A DNA stretch of 64,000 nt from Monosiga brevicollis MX1 (GCF_000002865.3 NW_001865071.1:217682-281681); one strand, 5' to 3'. Counted from the first letter of the stretch, positions 1-11,300 are shown. Notes: generated by a model from the sequence alone, not told the origin. Translations and numbers: made by a program.

Positions 1-2
1 GG

Positions 3-27
3 CCCCCCCCCCCCCCCCCCCCCCCCC
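3..27. repeat. Homopolymer C tract
   Basis: There are twenty-five consecutive C residues almost at the window start. This could be a genuine poly-C/poly-G tract or a sequencing artefact. No gene is attached to it. Confidence 0.9.
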
Positions 28-367
28 TCCTTTTGGGACTGCTCTTTACGAAACAAAACCTGCCGTCAAATGCACCGGCGTAGCCATTTTTCTTTTCTCA
101 ATTGACCTGTTGTCCCTCATCTTGATTGTGGTCTTTTTCTTATCATCAATGCTGGCATGATGCTGTGTTCGACTTTTCTCCGCGAGGGTTGCAAAATCCG
201 TGTTCAGATTTGTTTGTGCTAACGAGTTTGGTAGCGGCATACACGAGTCAAAACAACCAGTGGATTGGCGGTGATGGGCGACGCTGCCAATTTATGAAAT
301 GGCAAAAAAAAAAAGAATATACGAGGGCGTTCAGGCCCGAGCCGCAACGTCACCTAGCTCGAGGATG
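28..367. other. Short spacer downstream of MPP10
   Basis: I see no supported gene here. The open frames on both strands are short and resemble no family I know. It probably contains the MPP10 3' untranslated region, since that gene's stop codon borders it. Confidence 0.5.
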
Positions 368-3300
368 TTACAGGCGAAACTTGGCAGTATCACCCCCTTT
401 CTTTTTGCTGCGCTTGGCCGTGGGCATTTGCGCGCCCCCACTGGCCTGACCCATCAAGGCCTGAGCCTCACGCTTCGCCTACAAGAGTGAACCATGACGA
501 TTCATCAGCGCCACCATCGGTTCGCATGCGGCTCTTTGACCATGATTGCAAAGAGTGTAGACGCACCGTGGCTTGAAGTTCGCGGAAAAAGGTAGTAGAT
601 GACGTCAACTTGGCCTTGCTGGCGCCTTGGCCGTCCACAAACGTTGTGTTCTACGTATAAATATTGCATGCAAAAGGGGGAGTCAGCGCCATCCATGCGG
701 TCGCATGACGAATGACATGCCCTTCATGACTGCCGATGCGCCACGATACAAACCGAGCGTCCAGAGGTAGAAGCTTGCTTGAGCTTGGTCATGGCGCGCT
801 TCTTGGCTGATGTGGTCGACTCGGCAACCTGATCGTGGGAAGACATTACGGGGGTGAGGCCACGAAAGACACGAACACGGGGGAGTTCATAAACAATCAG
901 CCAGTCTTGTGCAGACCAGAACACACACCTTGTTTTGATCTTTGAGGCGATCCTTCTGTTCACGGTCCAAACGTTCATAGTGCTTGACAGATTTCTTCTT
1001 GCGACGAGCACGCGCACGGTCTGTATCAGTGCGCTCTCCGTCGGCCACCTGCTCTGGTCGCTCAGCGGCATGCAGCTCTTCTGGAGCCAGGCGCTGTGCG
1101 CTGCTAAATGCCACCGGCGTTACTAAAATCGCGGACGACCACGTATTCAGCAGAACATGAGCGGCGATGTGAATATTGGCTCAAACCAACTGCGATCAGG
1201 CTTGCATTGGACTGACCATCTTCCATGGCCAGCGCGGGCGCCGTGCTGAGAACTGTCACCTCCTCCTCCGGTTGCGCAGGCGTGTAATGAAAGTTGGTCA
1301 AGGCGGTGAGCTTGCGGTCCAGGGATTGAAACAAGCGCTCAATCTCGGCATGCTTGCTTTCAAGCGCCTCCTTTTTGGTGTCGCGGCCCGTGGCAGCCTG
1401 CTGAAACTCATCCGCGTACACGTCGGCCAGACCTTGCTTGGATTTTTCAGAGTCCAACTCCACCAGGTGTCGGCGCTCCTTCATCTGTGATTGACGATGT
1501 TGTGTATGTGTGCATGCGTGTATGTGAGCGGGTGATGGGATTTGAGATGCACATCTCGGGTGGTGGTGGTGGGCCATACGACCCACCTGATCAAGTCCCT
1601 CCGTCTTGGGTTCGACGTCATCAAAGAGACCCTCGGCGATACGCTTTTTGATGACGTCCTCTAGATTGGCCGTGCTCTCCTGCGTGATCTCGGGTGCGGG
1701 GGCGGTGGCGTGTTCAAAATCGAGATCCTCCTCGAGCAAGCTGTTTTCCGGTCGCACTCGCGCACGGCTCTCTGTGAAGCATTGAAGGAGGTAAGTGCGC
1801 CGATTTGGATTGGCGTTGAGTCGAAAGAATTAAGCCCGGACAGTCGTCACGAATGAGGGAGCCATGAAAGGTCCGTACCGCCTGCCATTTGCCATGGCTT
1901 CGGGGCAATGTTTTCCTCCTCGAGCGCTGCAATTTGCTGCTGCAGTCGACGTTGTTGCCGCTCAAATGTTGAGAGATGTTCTGCCGCAGAAGTTATCAAG
2001 CCATGAATGCGGACCCCAAAAAACAAACAAAGAGTAAAACAAAAAGAGAAGGACAGAAAAACAAGGTAAAACAGGATGAGCAGGAGCCGAGGTGTTTGCT
2101 TCACAGACCTTCTTGATTAGCCTGTTCCTCGTCGTCACTGTCTGCCAAGAGATCCGCAGCTCCCGTGGAAGCGTCGTCTTCTTCGTCGTCGACTGCGTCA
2201 CGTTCCTGGTCGCTAAACTCCTCTTCTGCATACACGGCATCCTCCTCTTCGGCCATGTCCTCGTCAGCACCCTGGTCCTCATCCTCGTGCGCCTCCGGGT
2301 CGCTCTCGACACTTTCCTCGGAAGCAACCGTTGCCTGAGCGCGCTTGGACTTGGCCGGCTGCAAAGGGCACGGCATGGGAATCAAAAGGGTGACGGGGTC
2401 AGGCGGGCAGTGCAGATGGCACATTGTTACACGATCAAAAAGAGGTGACAGGCACGCACAGCGTCGGCAGAAGGCGGCTTGAAATAATCGCGACCCAGGA
2501 GGCCGGTGACGTTATCTGCATCCGCGTCTTCTTCGTCCTCATCCTCATCGTCATCTGCATGTACCCGCCGCCAACACGAGCATGCGGTGCGAAAAGAGGG
2601 CGAATATGAGGCAGGGAAGAAGAAAGGAAAAAAAGCCAAATGATAGCTGAGGTCCAATAGACAGGGACCCCAGGTACGCCTACCACACAAACCACAGCAA
2701 GGCCAACACGACCAAGTCAAGGAAACAAAACACTGACCGGCAGCAAACAGGTCAACCTCGTCGTCATCCTCCTCTTCATCTTCGTCGTCGTCATCGTCGG
2801 CGCTTTTGCGGCTGCGACGCTTCGGGGCGCCCTCAGCTTGTCGCTCGGCGGCCAGCAAGAAGGCATTCATTTCATCAAGATCAAAGACTTCATCGTTGAG
2901 GAGGGCGGCACCACGCGACAGGGGTTTGCGACTGGTCTTGGACCGCTCCGTCATTTGTTGTGCGTCGGCTTGTTCAGCTGCATCGCCTTCGTCATCGCTG
3001 GCAAGCTCGGGTTCGTCTGCCTCGTCCTCGTCGGTGCCTTGGTCTTGATCTTCTTCGCCAGAGACCTCGGCGTCATCCTCCAGATCCGCCTCATCTTCGA
3101 GATCCTCGTCTTCGAGATCTTCATCCGCGTCTTCTGCGTCGAGGTCATCGCTGTCCTCATCTGCCGCATCAGGGTTGACCATGGCACCCAAAAGCTGTTC
3201 AAGGGCCTGGCTCAGAGAAGACTCGAGTCGATCCAAGGTCGGCTCTACTGCCAGATTTGTTTGTTCTAATTTGATGATTCGCATTGCGGTCGGGCGTGGG

Positions 3301-3754
3301 GTGAGAGGTTGATGATGCCTTGTGCAGACGAGAAGAAGCAGGGTATACTACGGGGTGACTCTATGGATCAGGCGTAGCATGGGCAGCAGGCACATACCCC
3401 AAAGCTGTTCCTCATCCACGCCCTTGGTCTGAGAAGCGACGAGGGTGCGGATACACAGTCAATCATGAGATCCATTTGTGCAGGAAAAGGGCTGAGACGA
3501 GCAATGTGGACCAGGGCGAGCCGTACAATAATGGAAGAGAGTGGAGGTGCTTGACCCATGCGTCGACAATCCTTGAAGCAGTCATTGTAAAGGAGGGCTA
3601 GGGTGTCCTTGAGTGTTTGCTCGGCCGTCGTGCGGTCATCAAGCGCCAAGTCGCCCTGACAGCGGCACAGCAATTTGTGGTGAAGGCATTCCAATGCAGC
3701 TGACGACGGGCCATGTGGTTGCAAAGAGTCACGTACCAGGGGAGGCAGCTCCAT
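368..3754 (-). CDS. MPHOSPH10: U3 snoRNP protein MPP10 (SSU processome)
   Basis: MPP10 binds U3 snoRNP with IMP3 and IMP4 in the nucleolus and is needed for the early 18S pre-rRNA cleavages. Twelve exons close in phase to about 716 aa (human 681): 3527-3754, 3398-3428, 2738-3265, 2460-2554, 2109-2358, 1879-1980, 1587-1771, 1217-1484, 929-1122, 754-828, 567-650 and 368-478. The N-terminal part has the conserved DEEQLW stretch, followed by long Asp/Glu-rich acidic blocks. The diagnostic core follows: KPWQMAGE, RPENSLLEEDLDFEHA, an EKSK motif and the LTALTNFHY block. The last two exons restore the family C-terminus (SSTTFFREL, then a basic KRSKKK tail ending in FRL). Human, yeast and this protein share that block order, so the family call is strong. 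The second exon (31 nt) and the tail exons are the least certain joins. Confidence 0.92.
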
Positions 3755-3997
3755 GGCTGCTGAATGCGGGGGAGGGTGAAGGGATTTGGTAGTCAGCCGT
3801 CAAATGTGCTCGGCAAACCTCCGACCAGCACCGCTCCAACACCACGTGGCGACGGCTCTGCCTGCCGTCAGCTCAAGCACACACACACACACACACACAC
3901 ACAACTCCAACGGTTGGTTCTCAAGCCCTCTCAAGCTGCACGTGAGAGACGACGAGAGAGACGAGAGACGAGAGAGAGGGAGAGAGAGAGAGGGACG

Positions 3998-4029
<32 letters not shown>

Positions 4030-4429
4030 ATGTGGAGCTGCCGCCTCGCGTCGCACAGAGAGAGAGAGAGAGATAACACGTGAACCTCAAAGAACTAAAA
4101 GCCGTCTCAAATTGTCATCACTTTCTTCTCTCTTTCTTGCTTGTAAGCTTTTTTCTTTTTGGAACCAGCTCGGACAGGCACGCATGATGATGGAGAGAGG
4201 GTGGAGAGGGGTTGTTGCGAGATGGAGAGGTGGTGAGGGAGAAGGAGGAGAGAGAGGGTGAGGGAGAAGGAGGAGAGAGAGGGTGGAGGAAGTTTGTAAA
4301 AAAATAATTGGGGTGCCTGGTTTGGCACGAGCGTTTCACTTTTGACACGCCAGATCAGAATGGCTGGTAGGAAGCATGTGGGGATGGGTGAATGGAAGCA
4401 CAAACATGACTAAGCTATTGATTCCTCTT
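3755..4429. repeat. Intergenic microsatellite-rich spacer
   Basis: This spacer between MPP10 (-) and the Rab gene (-) holds an (AC)n run near 3878-3902, long GA-rich runs near 3945-4070 and a GA-rich tandem near 4195-4290. No gene is supported. The open frames here are translations of the repeats. Confidence 0.75.
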
Positions 4430-4626
4430 TTACGAGGAGCAGCAGCTGACTTCGAGGCGCTTGGCTGGCCACTGCTCTTGACCATCACCACGAACGTTGA
4501 GGGAGGATGGGTCTTTGGAGGTTGTGCCGGCCTCGTTGGCAACGCGAATAACCTCGCGCGCCAGTGTTTCAAAGGCCTCGCCTGGTGAACGGAGCGTCGT
4601 GAGTCAACGTGTGCCACATGCAGGTG

Positions 4627-4687
<61 letters not shown>

Positions 4688-5173
4688 ATCAGGGTGACAA
4701 AACGGGGTGAAGTCAAGAGGGTCGAGTGCAGTGCGCACCAATGTTCTGTCCTGTCTTGGCCGATGTCGCAAACCAGCCAAGAAAGCCGTGTTTGCTGCAG
4801 TACTCATCAAGCATGGCCTCGTCAATGGGCCCCAAGATGGAGTCGGCCTGCATGGGTGACCGGGTGACATGCCATGAGGTAGGGCATCGAGCATCTGAAA
4901 GGCCACAGCCGTGACCCAGCTTCAGGTCCTTCCCATTGCCTCACCTTGTTGGCAATGAGGATCGCGGGGACGCGATCACCGTTGGCCAGCATGACTTTGT
5001 CGTTCAAGTCCGTGTGCCACTGTCGATGCGTATGGTGGATATGAGTCCATAGTCATCAACCACAGTCGTCCACAAAGACAATTAGGGCAAGCAGGGACAG
5101 AGGCAGAAAGAGAGCGAGAGAAAGAGAGGGAGAGAGAGAAAGAGAGGGAGAGAAAGAGAGGGAGAGAGAGAGA

Positions 5174-5239
<66 letters not shown>

Positions 5240-6108
5240 GAAGAAAAACAAACAGAGACATCAAATATAATAAAAGGGAAGGTGGCACGGCAAGGCAGCG
5301 AGCGAGCCAGTGCTGAGCAGGAGTGTCGACAGCGGGGGTGAACTGGAATGGGGTGTGCCCGTTTGGATGCACTGACCTTGACGATGGAGTCAAAGGTGGC
5401 CGGGCGGCTCAAATCAAAGACCAAGACGGCAGCCATGGCGTAGCGGTAGTAGGTGCTCGTCATGGAGCGATAGCGCTCATGGCCTATGCCAAGGTTGCAG
5501 CGTCGCGACGGTGAGGTGCGATTTACATCAGCCCAACAATAGCATGCTTGTGCAACGCACCGGCAATGTCCCAGAGCTGCAGTGCGATGGGCTGGTCGTC
5601 AATGGTGAGGTTCTTGAGGCTAAAGTCCACACCAATGGACAACTGGGCAAGGATGAGGTGAGTGGCCCCATCGCGATACTTGTGAGGCACAATGTCGGGT
5701 TGGCCAGGCCACAAGTTGACTTGGGTGAGGCAGCATGACTGGCCTTACCTTGTATTCACTATCAAAGGAGCCATCGACGTAGCGCTTGATCAGCGACGTC
5801 TTACCGGTGGCATCTGCCCGGGAAGCGGAGCGCAGATGAGTCGGCAACGAGGCGCGGAGACATTTCTAGCCCCATCAGACCAGCAGGCGCTGTGGTTCTC
5901 AGGGCTACGTACAATCGCCAATGACCAGGACCTTGAAGCTTTGATCCTCTGTTGCCGCGGGAATGGGCGCTGGGGGGTTTTCGGCCTAGTGCAAGCTTAC
6001 GTGAGCAAGTGTGTGCCGAGGCATGAAAGCGCTTCACACGGATCCGAATGACGATGAACCCAGCAGCAAGTAGCTTTGAGCAGGCGCAAAGACAGGACGA
6101 ACCATCAT
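4430..6108 (-). CDS. RAB32: Rab32-subfamily small GTPase with atypical switch residues
   Basis: This is a Rab GTPase of the Rab32/38/29 group, which acts in traffic to lysosome-related organelles and mitochondria. Eight exons close in phase to about 243 aa: 6040-6108, 5913-5985, 5749-5813, 5561-5642, 5377-5483, 4945-5019, 4739-4847 and 4430-4581. The P-loop is GDYATGKTS. Switch I reads LSIGVDF. G3 is WDIAG, where most Rabs have WDTAG; the I is typical of the Rab32 group. The guanine-specificity motif is NKAD, created across an exon junction, and SAK is present. The C-terminus ends CCSS, a geranylgeranylation site. Two residues are unusual: His replaces the catalytic Gln after WDIAG, and Ser replaces the normally invariant switch-I Thr. 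The first exon (23 codons) rests on a single ATG and a GTGTGA donor, so it is the weakest part. Confidence 0.87.
4634..4686. repeat. (GT)n microsatellite in a Rab32-like intron
   Basis: An uninterrupted GT run of about 50 bases lies within the last intron of the Rab32-like gene. Confidence 0.9.
5092..5236. repeat. (GA)n-rich tract in a Rab32-like intron
   Basis: Imperfect GAGAGG/GAAA units pass into a long pure GA run. It lies in the intron between the exon carrying the switch-II region and the exon carrying NK of the G4 motif. Confidence 0.9.
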
Positions 6109-6475
6109 TCTCGTGCAGTTCAACGTGTGTCAGCCGGTGGCGGACCGCCACGAGCGTGGTAGTGAGCGCGTTTGGATCTGCTAACAAATCAGCTGTGAGC
6201 CATCAAAAATCCAAATGCATTGTACCACACCGACAAGCTCCCCACGCCAACTGCACCCACCGATGCAGCAACACCTGATTCGTCCAACTTGATCAAGCAG
6301 GCGCGCGATCGGGAAAAGGAGAGAGCAGCGAGCAGAGAGAGAGCGACACACACACACACTTCCTCCTCCAGACGAGGGACAAAGTAGTAGCCCCCCTCCT
6401 TTCTAAACACCAACATCTGACATTTTTATCGCGGCAAGACCATGGCACCCACAAGTCGCATTAATTTGACAAGAG
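6109..6475. other. Spacer between the Rab gene and the U1 gene
   Basis: This is an intergenic stretch between a minus-strand and a plus-strand gene, so it probably holds both promoters. It has a short GA run and an AC run near 6320-6360. No coding signal was seen. Confidence 0.5.
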
Positions 6476-6483
6476 TATATAAA
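6476..6483 (+). promoter_or_regulatory. TATA-like box of the U1 snRNA gene
   Basis: TATATAAA begins 31 bases before the first nucleotide of U1, the standard TATA distance. In animals U1 promoters usually rely on a proximal sequence element without TATA, whereas plant U1 genes have both. Function here is inferred from spacing only. Confidence 0.6.
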
Positions 6484-6506
6484 GCAAGGTGAAGGCTGGC
6501 GATAGC

Positions 6507-6670
6507 ATACTTACCTGCAGGTGCAGTTCGGTGGATCACGTAGCACTGACTGTCTCTCTGAGAGTTGCTTCATTGCACGCGGAAGTTCAGCTTGACGGGA
6601 GTGCCGGGGCCTCGTGTCCCGCGCGACCTGGTCATTTTTGGTTTGTGGACTGCGTTCGCGCAGTCCACGC
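6507..6670 (+). ncRNA. RNU1: U1 spliceosomal snRNA
   Basis: U1 RNA base-pairs with 5' splice sites at the start of spliceosome assembly. The transcript would be 164 nt, the same as human U1. Seen directly: the 5' end ATACTTACCTG, complementary to a donor site; the GATCACG loop of stem-loop I, bound by U1-70K (6534-6540); the ATTGCAC loop of stem-loop II, bound by U1A (6572-6578); the Sm site ATTTTTGG (6634-6641); and a 3' terminal hairpin built on GGACTGCG and CGCAGTCC around a TTCG loop (about 6645-6668). All parts are in the right order and spacing, so it looks intact. A run of five T follows directly. Confidence 0.94.
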
Positions 6671-6675
6671 TTTTT
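6671..6675 (+). terminator. T5 run directly after U1
   Basis: Five T residues follow the terminal hairpin of U1 immediately. This resembles a Pol III stop signal, but the Sm site inside the gene also holds five T in a row, which argues against Pol III. It may be chance. Confidence 0.25.
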
Positions 6676-6781
6676 ATATTAATTTCAACTGAAAGATCAC
6701 TCATCGTTTAGTTTTTGATTTATAGTTTCACACTGCAATCTGAAGAAACCTCAGTAACCTGTCTCGCAGGCGCTTGGCTTT

Positions 6782-6973
6782 ATGGCGGAGGAGGTGTGGG
6801 AGGAGTTGGCGAGTTTGCATGCCATCTTTGGGCCTGCTCTTTCCACGCCGTGTCACCAGGATCATGCAAGTGTCATTCCACAGCTGGACTCGATTAAACC
6901 AGAGCAGGTGCGCACGCTGACTGATTTTGCGCACCTCCTGTCTCGAAGTGTGCCCTGGTCTGTGCCCTGGCTC

Positions 6974-7008
<35 letters not shown>

Positions 7009-7756
7009 GCATGTCTGGGTATTGAACAGCACTGGGTTGAGTGGTCCTGCGAGATATCAAGCTCGTCTGCGTCGACTTTGACCATCGGCTGGACCTTGAC
7101 GGCACTGTACCCGGCAGAGCCGCCTCGCTGCGCAATCCTGCGGGCTGATGCCTGGCCCGTACGTGAAAGCCCCTTCTGGCTCGCTTCGCACGCGTGTGTA
7201 CACATGTGCCAAGAGCCTTGCTGCAGCTCACCATTGTGCGCTGCGGCGTCTGGGGCAATGTGGCCGCTGGCGATGCTCGCAGGCCACGCGCCGCGAACAG
7301 GCACAAGGTGATCTGCAAACCTATTTACTTTCGCTGTGAGTGGTACCGCACCCTATCCTTTTTTTTCGACGGAGAGACCTGGTCTGGCTGTGGTCACTGT
7401 TGCTAGCATGTCTCGGCTGTTAGTGTTTCGAAGGACGAGGCATGCATGTACAATCAGATCTTGGCGGCTCAAGACTGGTTAAGTCGATCTGACAACGAGA
7501 CTGCGGAGAAGCACAGGGCGGCTGATCCCGAGCCCACGGATGCACCTCAGCTTCAAAAGCCCCCGGCGCTGGCCACTCACGTCTTGATCATTGCCCTGGA
7601 CCACATGCGCGATCAAAAAGCCTATGCGCGCCGCATTGACGAGGTTTGAGCCACGTGTTTTTTTTTATCTCTGGATCTATCATCTATACGCTGCCGGTTC
7701 TTCAGTCTTTTGAGCAGCGGGCCAGTCGTTGGCTCACCTCGAAGCTGCAGCTCACG

Positions 7757-7804
<48 letters not shown>

Positions 7805-8329
7805 GTGTGTCGATGGGCGGCGCGCAGAAGGCGGTGGCGTCCCAGCTGCAAGGGCACTTGGTCTTGGGGGTAAGGTTACGCTGTCGCCCTTCCCTCTTTG
7901 CAAGCCGTTCGGGCACAAGAATGTCTTGGCGCTGGCAAGCCAGCTAATATGAACGCCCCTTTTGGGAATACAGCCCGGGCGCAGCATCCGCATCTGTTTG
8001 TGGGGCCCCGAGGCCGGCACCCGCGAGTTTGTGCAATGGCTCCGCACGGCCAAGGTTGATGTCAACAGCAAAGGGCAGTCCTGCAAGGTATGCGGCTTGT
8101 GCGGGTGCGGCACGTTCAGACGCACCGGACTCATTCTACCCTGTTCCGGATACAGGAGCGGATGGCGCGGGTCGTGGCGGACACGACCTGCCCACCTGGG
8201 GCAGCCCGGCCAATGACGGAGCTCCTTCTTGGTTGTCCAGTGTTGCGGCTGGGATCGCGCTCAGAGCGCGACCTGGACAACGTCTTGACCGTGTTGCGCG
8301 CGCCCCTGCTAGCATCGCTCGGGCCTTGA
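6782..8329 (+). CDS. RWDD3: RWD-domain protein, RWDD3/RSUME-like
   Basis: RWDD3 is known in vertebrates as an enhancer of SUMO conjugation that binds UBC9. Its role in a protist is not established. Eight exons close in phase to about 320 aa (human 267): 6782-6907, 7030-7158, 7214-7335, 7424-7643, 7706-7759, 7846-7869, 7974-8087 and 8156-8329. The N-terminus MAEEVWEELASLHAIF resembles human RWDD3, and the RWD hallmark YPAEPP follows. The C-terminal DUF1115-like half is the best match: LDHMRDQKAY, then GRSIRICLWGP, then KVDVNSKGQSCKERM. The fifth exon ends exactly where a (GT)n microsatellite begins, and the sixth exon is only 24 nt. The third exon is the least secure because two acceptors give different frames. 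I chose the one that closes in phase and gives an RWD-like helix. Confidence 0.8.
6977..7004. repeat. Poly-T tract in RWDD3 intron 1
   Basis: About 28 T residues lie just upstream of the acceptor at 7029, where they may act as an extreme polypyrimidine tract. Confidence 0.85.
7760..7803. repeat. (GT)n microsatellite forming a splice donor
   Basis: The GT run starts at the exon boundary of the RWDD3-like gene, so the repeat itself supplies the GTGTGT donor. See the findings. Confidence 0.85.
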
Positions 8330-11300
8330 AAGGAAACACACAACTTACACGCGACTTGACCTGACCTGAGCGAGCGATTTTCTTGCGACGCTTTTGGCGC
8401 TTTGGCGATGCATGGACACGGGCTGATGTTGCAGCCCCGCTTCGGGATCTTAGCAATCGCGGTCGACCGCGTATCCCAACCGCGTATCCCCACCGCCATC
8501 CTGAAGAATTCAAAGACAACCTCGCTTCCTTTTTTTCCTACTCATTATTCGTTCGTTTTGGGAGCCTAGATGAAAGGGTTGTCAGGAGGGGTAGGGTAGG
8601 GGGTTCGAAGGATATTGCCGGCATCAGCAACTCTGCTCAGGACCAGCCACCAACCCCCGCCACGTGCAGCCGTGTCTGTTTCTGTCGAATTCAAAGTTTG
8701 AGCATCACCCCCAAATGGTCGGCAACACGAGCCTAGATGGTGTGGGACGGATTTTTGAAAAAAAGAAGAGGAAAGGGCCGGCCATGCAAGTGTCGTCCGT
8801 ACTGCAAGACGAGCGTTCGGGGCAAGATTCGCATCCGAGCAGGATGTTCCTCCATCTTCATGATGCCATGGTCATGTCCCAACCGGGTGAGCGATTTCGT
8901 TCTGGGGAAGCAGCTTTCATCGTGTGCTGAATGAAGCTGCTTCATCGTGTCATCGTGTCATAGGCAGGCGCGGCACGGGAGGAGTGCCGACGAAGCAAGA
9001 TGATTCTGGAGAAACATCCCAAGACGTCGCTACCCCACCCGTTTGTGCTGTTGTGTGCCAAGTAACGTGTTTGAGGGTTTAGGATATGACATGCGATTGC
9101 ATCACGAACCAACGCAAGCAACTTACTTCCCGCAAAACGGCAGAGGGCTCGTGCCTTTATTGGGCCAGATGTGAGGGGACTGGATGCTGATGTTGCATAC
9201 CGCCATGATAACCCCGCCTCCGGATTCGCGAACCGCGCCGCCGACTGCCGCAGGGCCTCGCTGTCACCAGAGCGCTTCTTTCAAAACAAATTGTGCCCGC
9301 CACATTATGAGGATGAACGATGACGAGGTACGTCATGAGGGTCATTAACACGTAGGAGTTGAACGTCCCAGTTTTTCGATTTCCGACCACGTTGGTGATG
9401 TGGTGGCGAACTGGAGTCCTTGCGTGCCCATCGTGAGCAATCGCCCACATCCCCGACTTCATCTGCACCACCGCAACCGGACCCTCGTACCGGTAACGAA
9501 CAAACGTGGGTAGCACACAAACCCTTACCTTCAAGCTCTAGTACGCGTTGGCGTTTACAGGACCCTTTTAGGTTTGGGTCACCCTGTGGGACTGTTGGTC
9601 GTGAACAAAACCGGACGTGTTATTTTGAAGAGACTGTCCGCCCCAATGACACGTTTTTCCGTGCGCCGACCATGTAAACATGCACGCGCGGGCAAAGATG
9701 GCGTCACCGGTCACAGCAGTGCGGATCGGTATCACGCAAAAAAAGCTCGCAATCGCTCTACTCATTGCTTGCACATCCACAACGGCTACCCCAATCGACC
9801 CACGGACATGGGGCTCATAAATCGTTTGCATCTGTCATTGTCGGGCGTGTCACCCATAATGCCTGTCATTGGTGCTTGACAGCTGGGAGCCCGCCAGCCG
9901 GAAACGATTGCATGCTTAGCCTCGGCCATCGCATGTAATTGCGCCGTCGCTCGCCCCGCCCCGCCCACCTACGTGTACATGTGGACCCTTCAGGGTGGAG
10001 GGTCATACACATGGTAGTGGGCTCGCTCTCTTTACCACGCACACCCGCGAGGCCAGATTATGTCGAGTTGAGGTCGCACTTCATGCAAGAGCCGTTGTGC
10101 CGCCCTTGGACCTGTGGGTAGAGCAGCGAATGGCGCTCCTTAATGATGGCCCGCATGCGTTTTGCGTTTGACGATGATAACAACGGCAGCAACAACGACA
10201 ACAACGACGACGACTTGGATCGCCCAGGACGCAGTCATGCGTCGAGCAACCACCATTGGCATGCATCCGAATTAATTCTGGCTGCACCACAGCATCCCTC
10301 GTTGCCCCGCCTGGCACGTCAATCTGTCATTTAGGGAACAAATCCTCTCTCTCTCTCTCTTAAAAAAAAAAACAACAACCCTTGGCGCAGTCTTCCATAG
10401 CAAACGGCGCGTGCGATGCCTCAAGATGGCCGTGCCTTACTTTTGCCTCAAACGGGTCTTGGTGCCCAGAGAATACACGGCATTAGCTCTTGAGCAGTGC
10501 CGCCTTGCTTTTCCACCCACCCTTTTTGTAGCTTCTTCACCAGCCATACACCACAGAATCAACTTTTTTGCTTCGCTTCGCCGCCCTTGATAATTCAGAT
10601 TTTCCACGAGCGTGCGCACCAGCTCATTTTCCTTCTTCGGCCCAGTTCTGAAGCCATCGCGTTGTTCCGTCACCGCCGGCTGTGTGTCATCTGTTGCCTT
10701 GCTTGGCTCAGCTTCTTGCCCACGAAAAATCACATCGCACGCCGCTTCGCCCCCATTTACCTCCCCAAGCGAACCCGCTGCCGTTTGATCGGTCTCTTTG
10801 CCTGGCCAGGTTGAGCACCGGGTCAGCTTGTGGCAGCCGCACACCCTCCCAATCCTGATCCTCTTGGGCCGTGTCGTTCCAAGCCAGCCGTCAGCTTCAG
10901 CTCGACAAGCCTTTGCGTCGCCGTCAGCTCCTCGTGGCTATCACCCCTTCCCTCCCTCAACATCATCGATCATCAGCAACAACATCATCGAGGTCGTCAC
11001 CACCACCACCACCACCACCACGGTCGCCGCCTTGCCCATCACCCCGTCGCATCCGAAACCCACCGTTGAACAAGCCAGCATCCCCTGTTGATGCGTCTGA
11101 CCACATTGCCCCCTTTTCGTCAACCATCAAGTTCGCATGCAACACCGTCCCAACCCGACGCCCAAGCCAGTTCTCGCTCAAGCGCATCCACCCCTTCCTT
11201 CCATCTCTCCGCCAAAGTCTCCGCTCGCCCATCCCTTTGTTTCTTGGGAGACCTGACGCCCGTGCTGTCTGCTGTTTGCTGTGTGGATTGCTTGCTTTCG

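Noticed and set aside
2806-3269. Plus-strand frames rich in Leu/Arg
   Set aside because: They are complements of the acidic Asp/Glu blocks of MPP10.
3800-5463. Frames of Ser-Leu, Thr-His or Cys-Val repeats around the Rab gene
   Set aside because: They are GA/CT and GT/CA microsatellites read as protein.
6671-6675. Firm call of Pol III transcription for U1
   Set aside because: The Sm site inside the RNA holds the same five-T run, so the evidence is contradictory. It is kept only as a question.
8585-8600. tRNA B-box-like GGTTCGA
   Set aside because: No A box, anticodon stem or acceptor pairing was found at suitable distance.
8737-8934. Small Cys/Arg-rich plus-strand frame
   Set aside because: The Cys spacing fits no zinc-finger pattern, and there is no splice or homology support.
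10437-10844. Minus-strand frame of about 135 codons
   Set aside because: It starts at GTG rather than ATG, shows no recognisable domain, and the opposite strand is also open.
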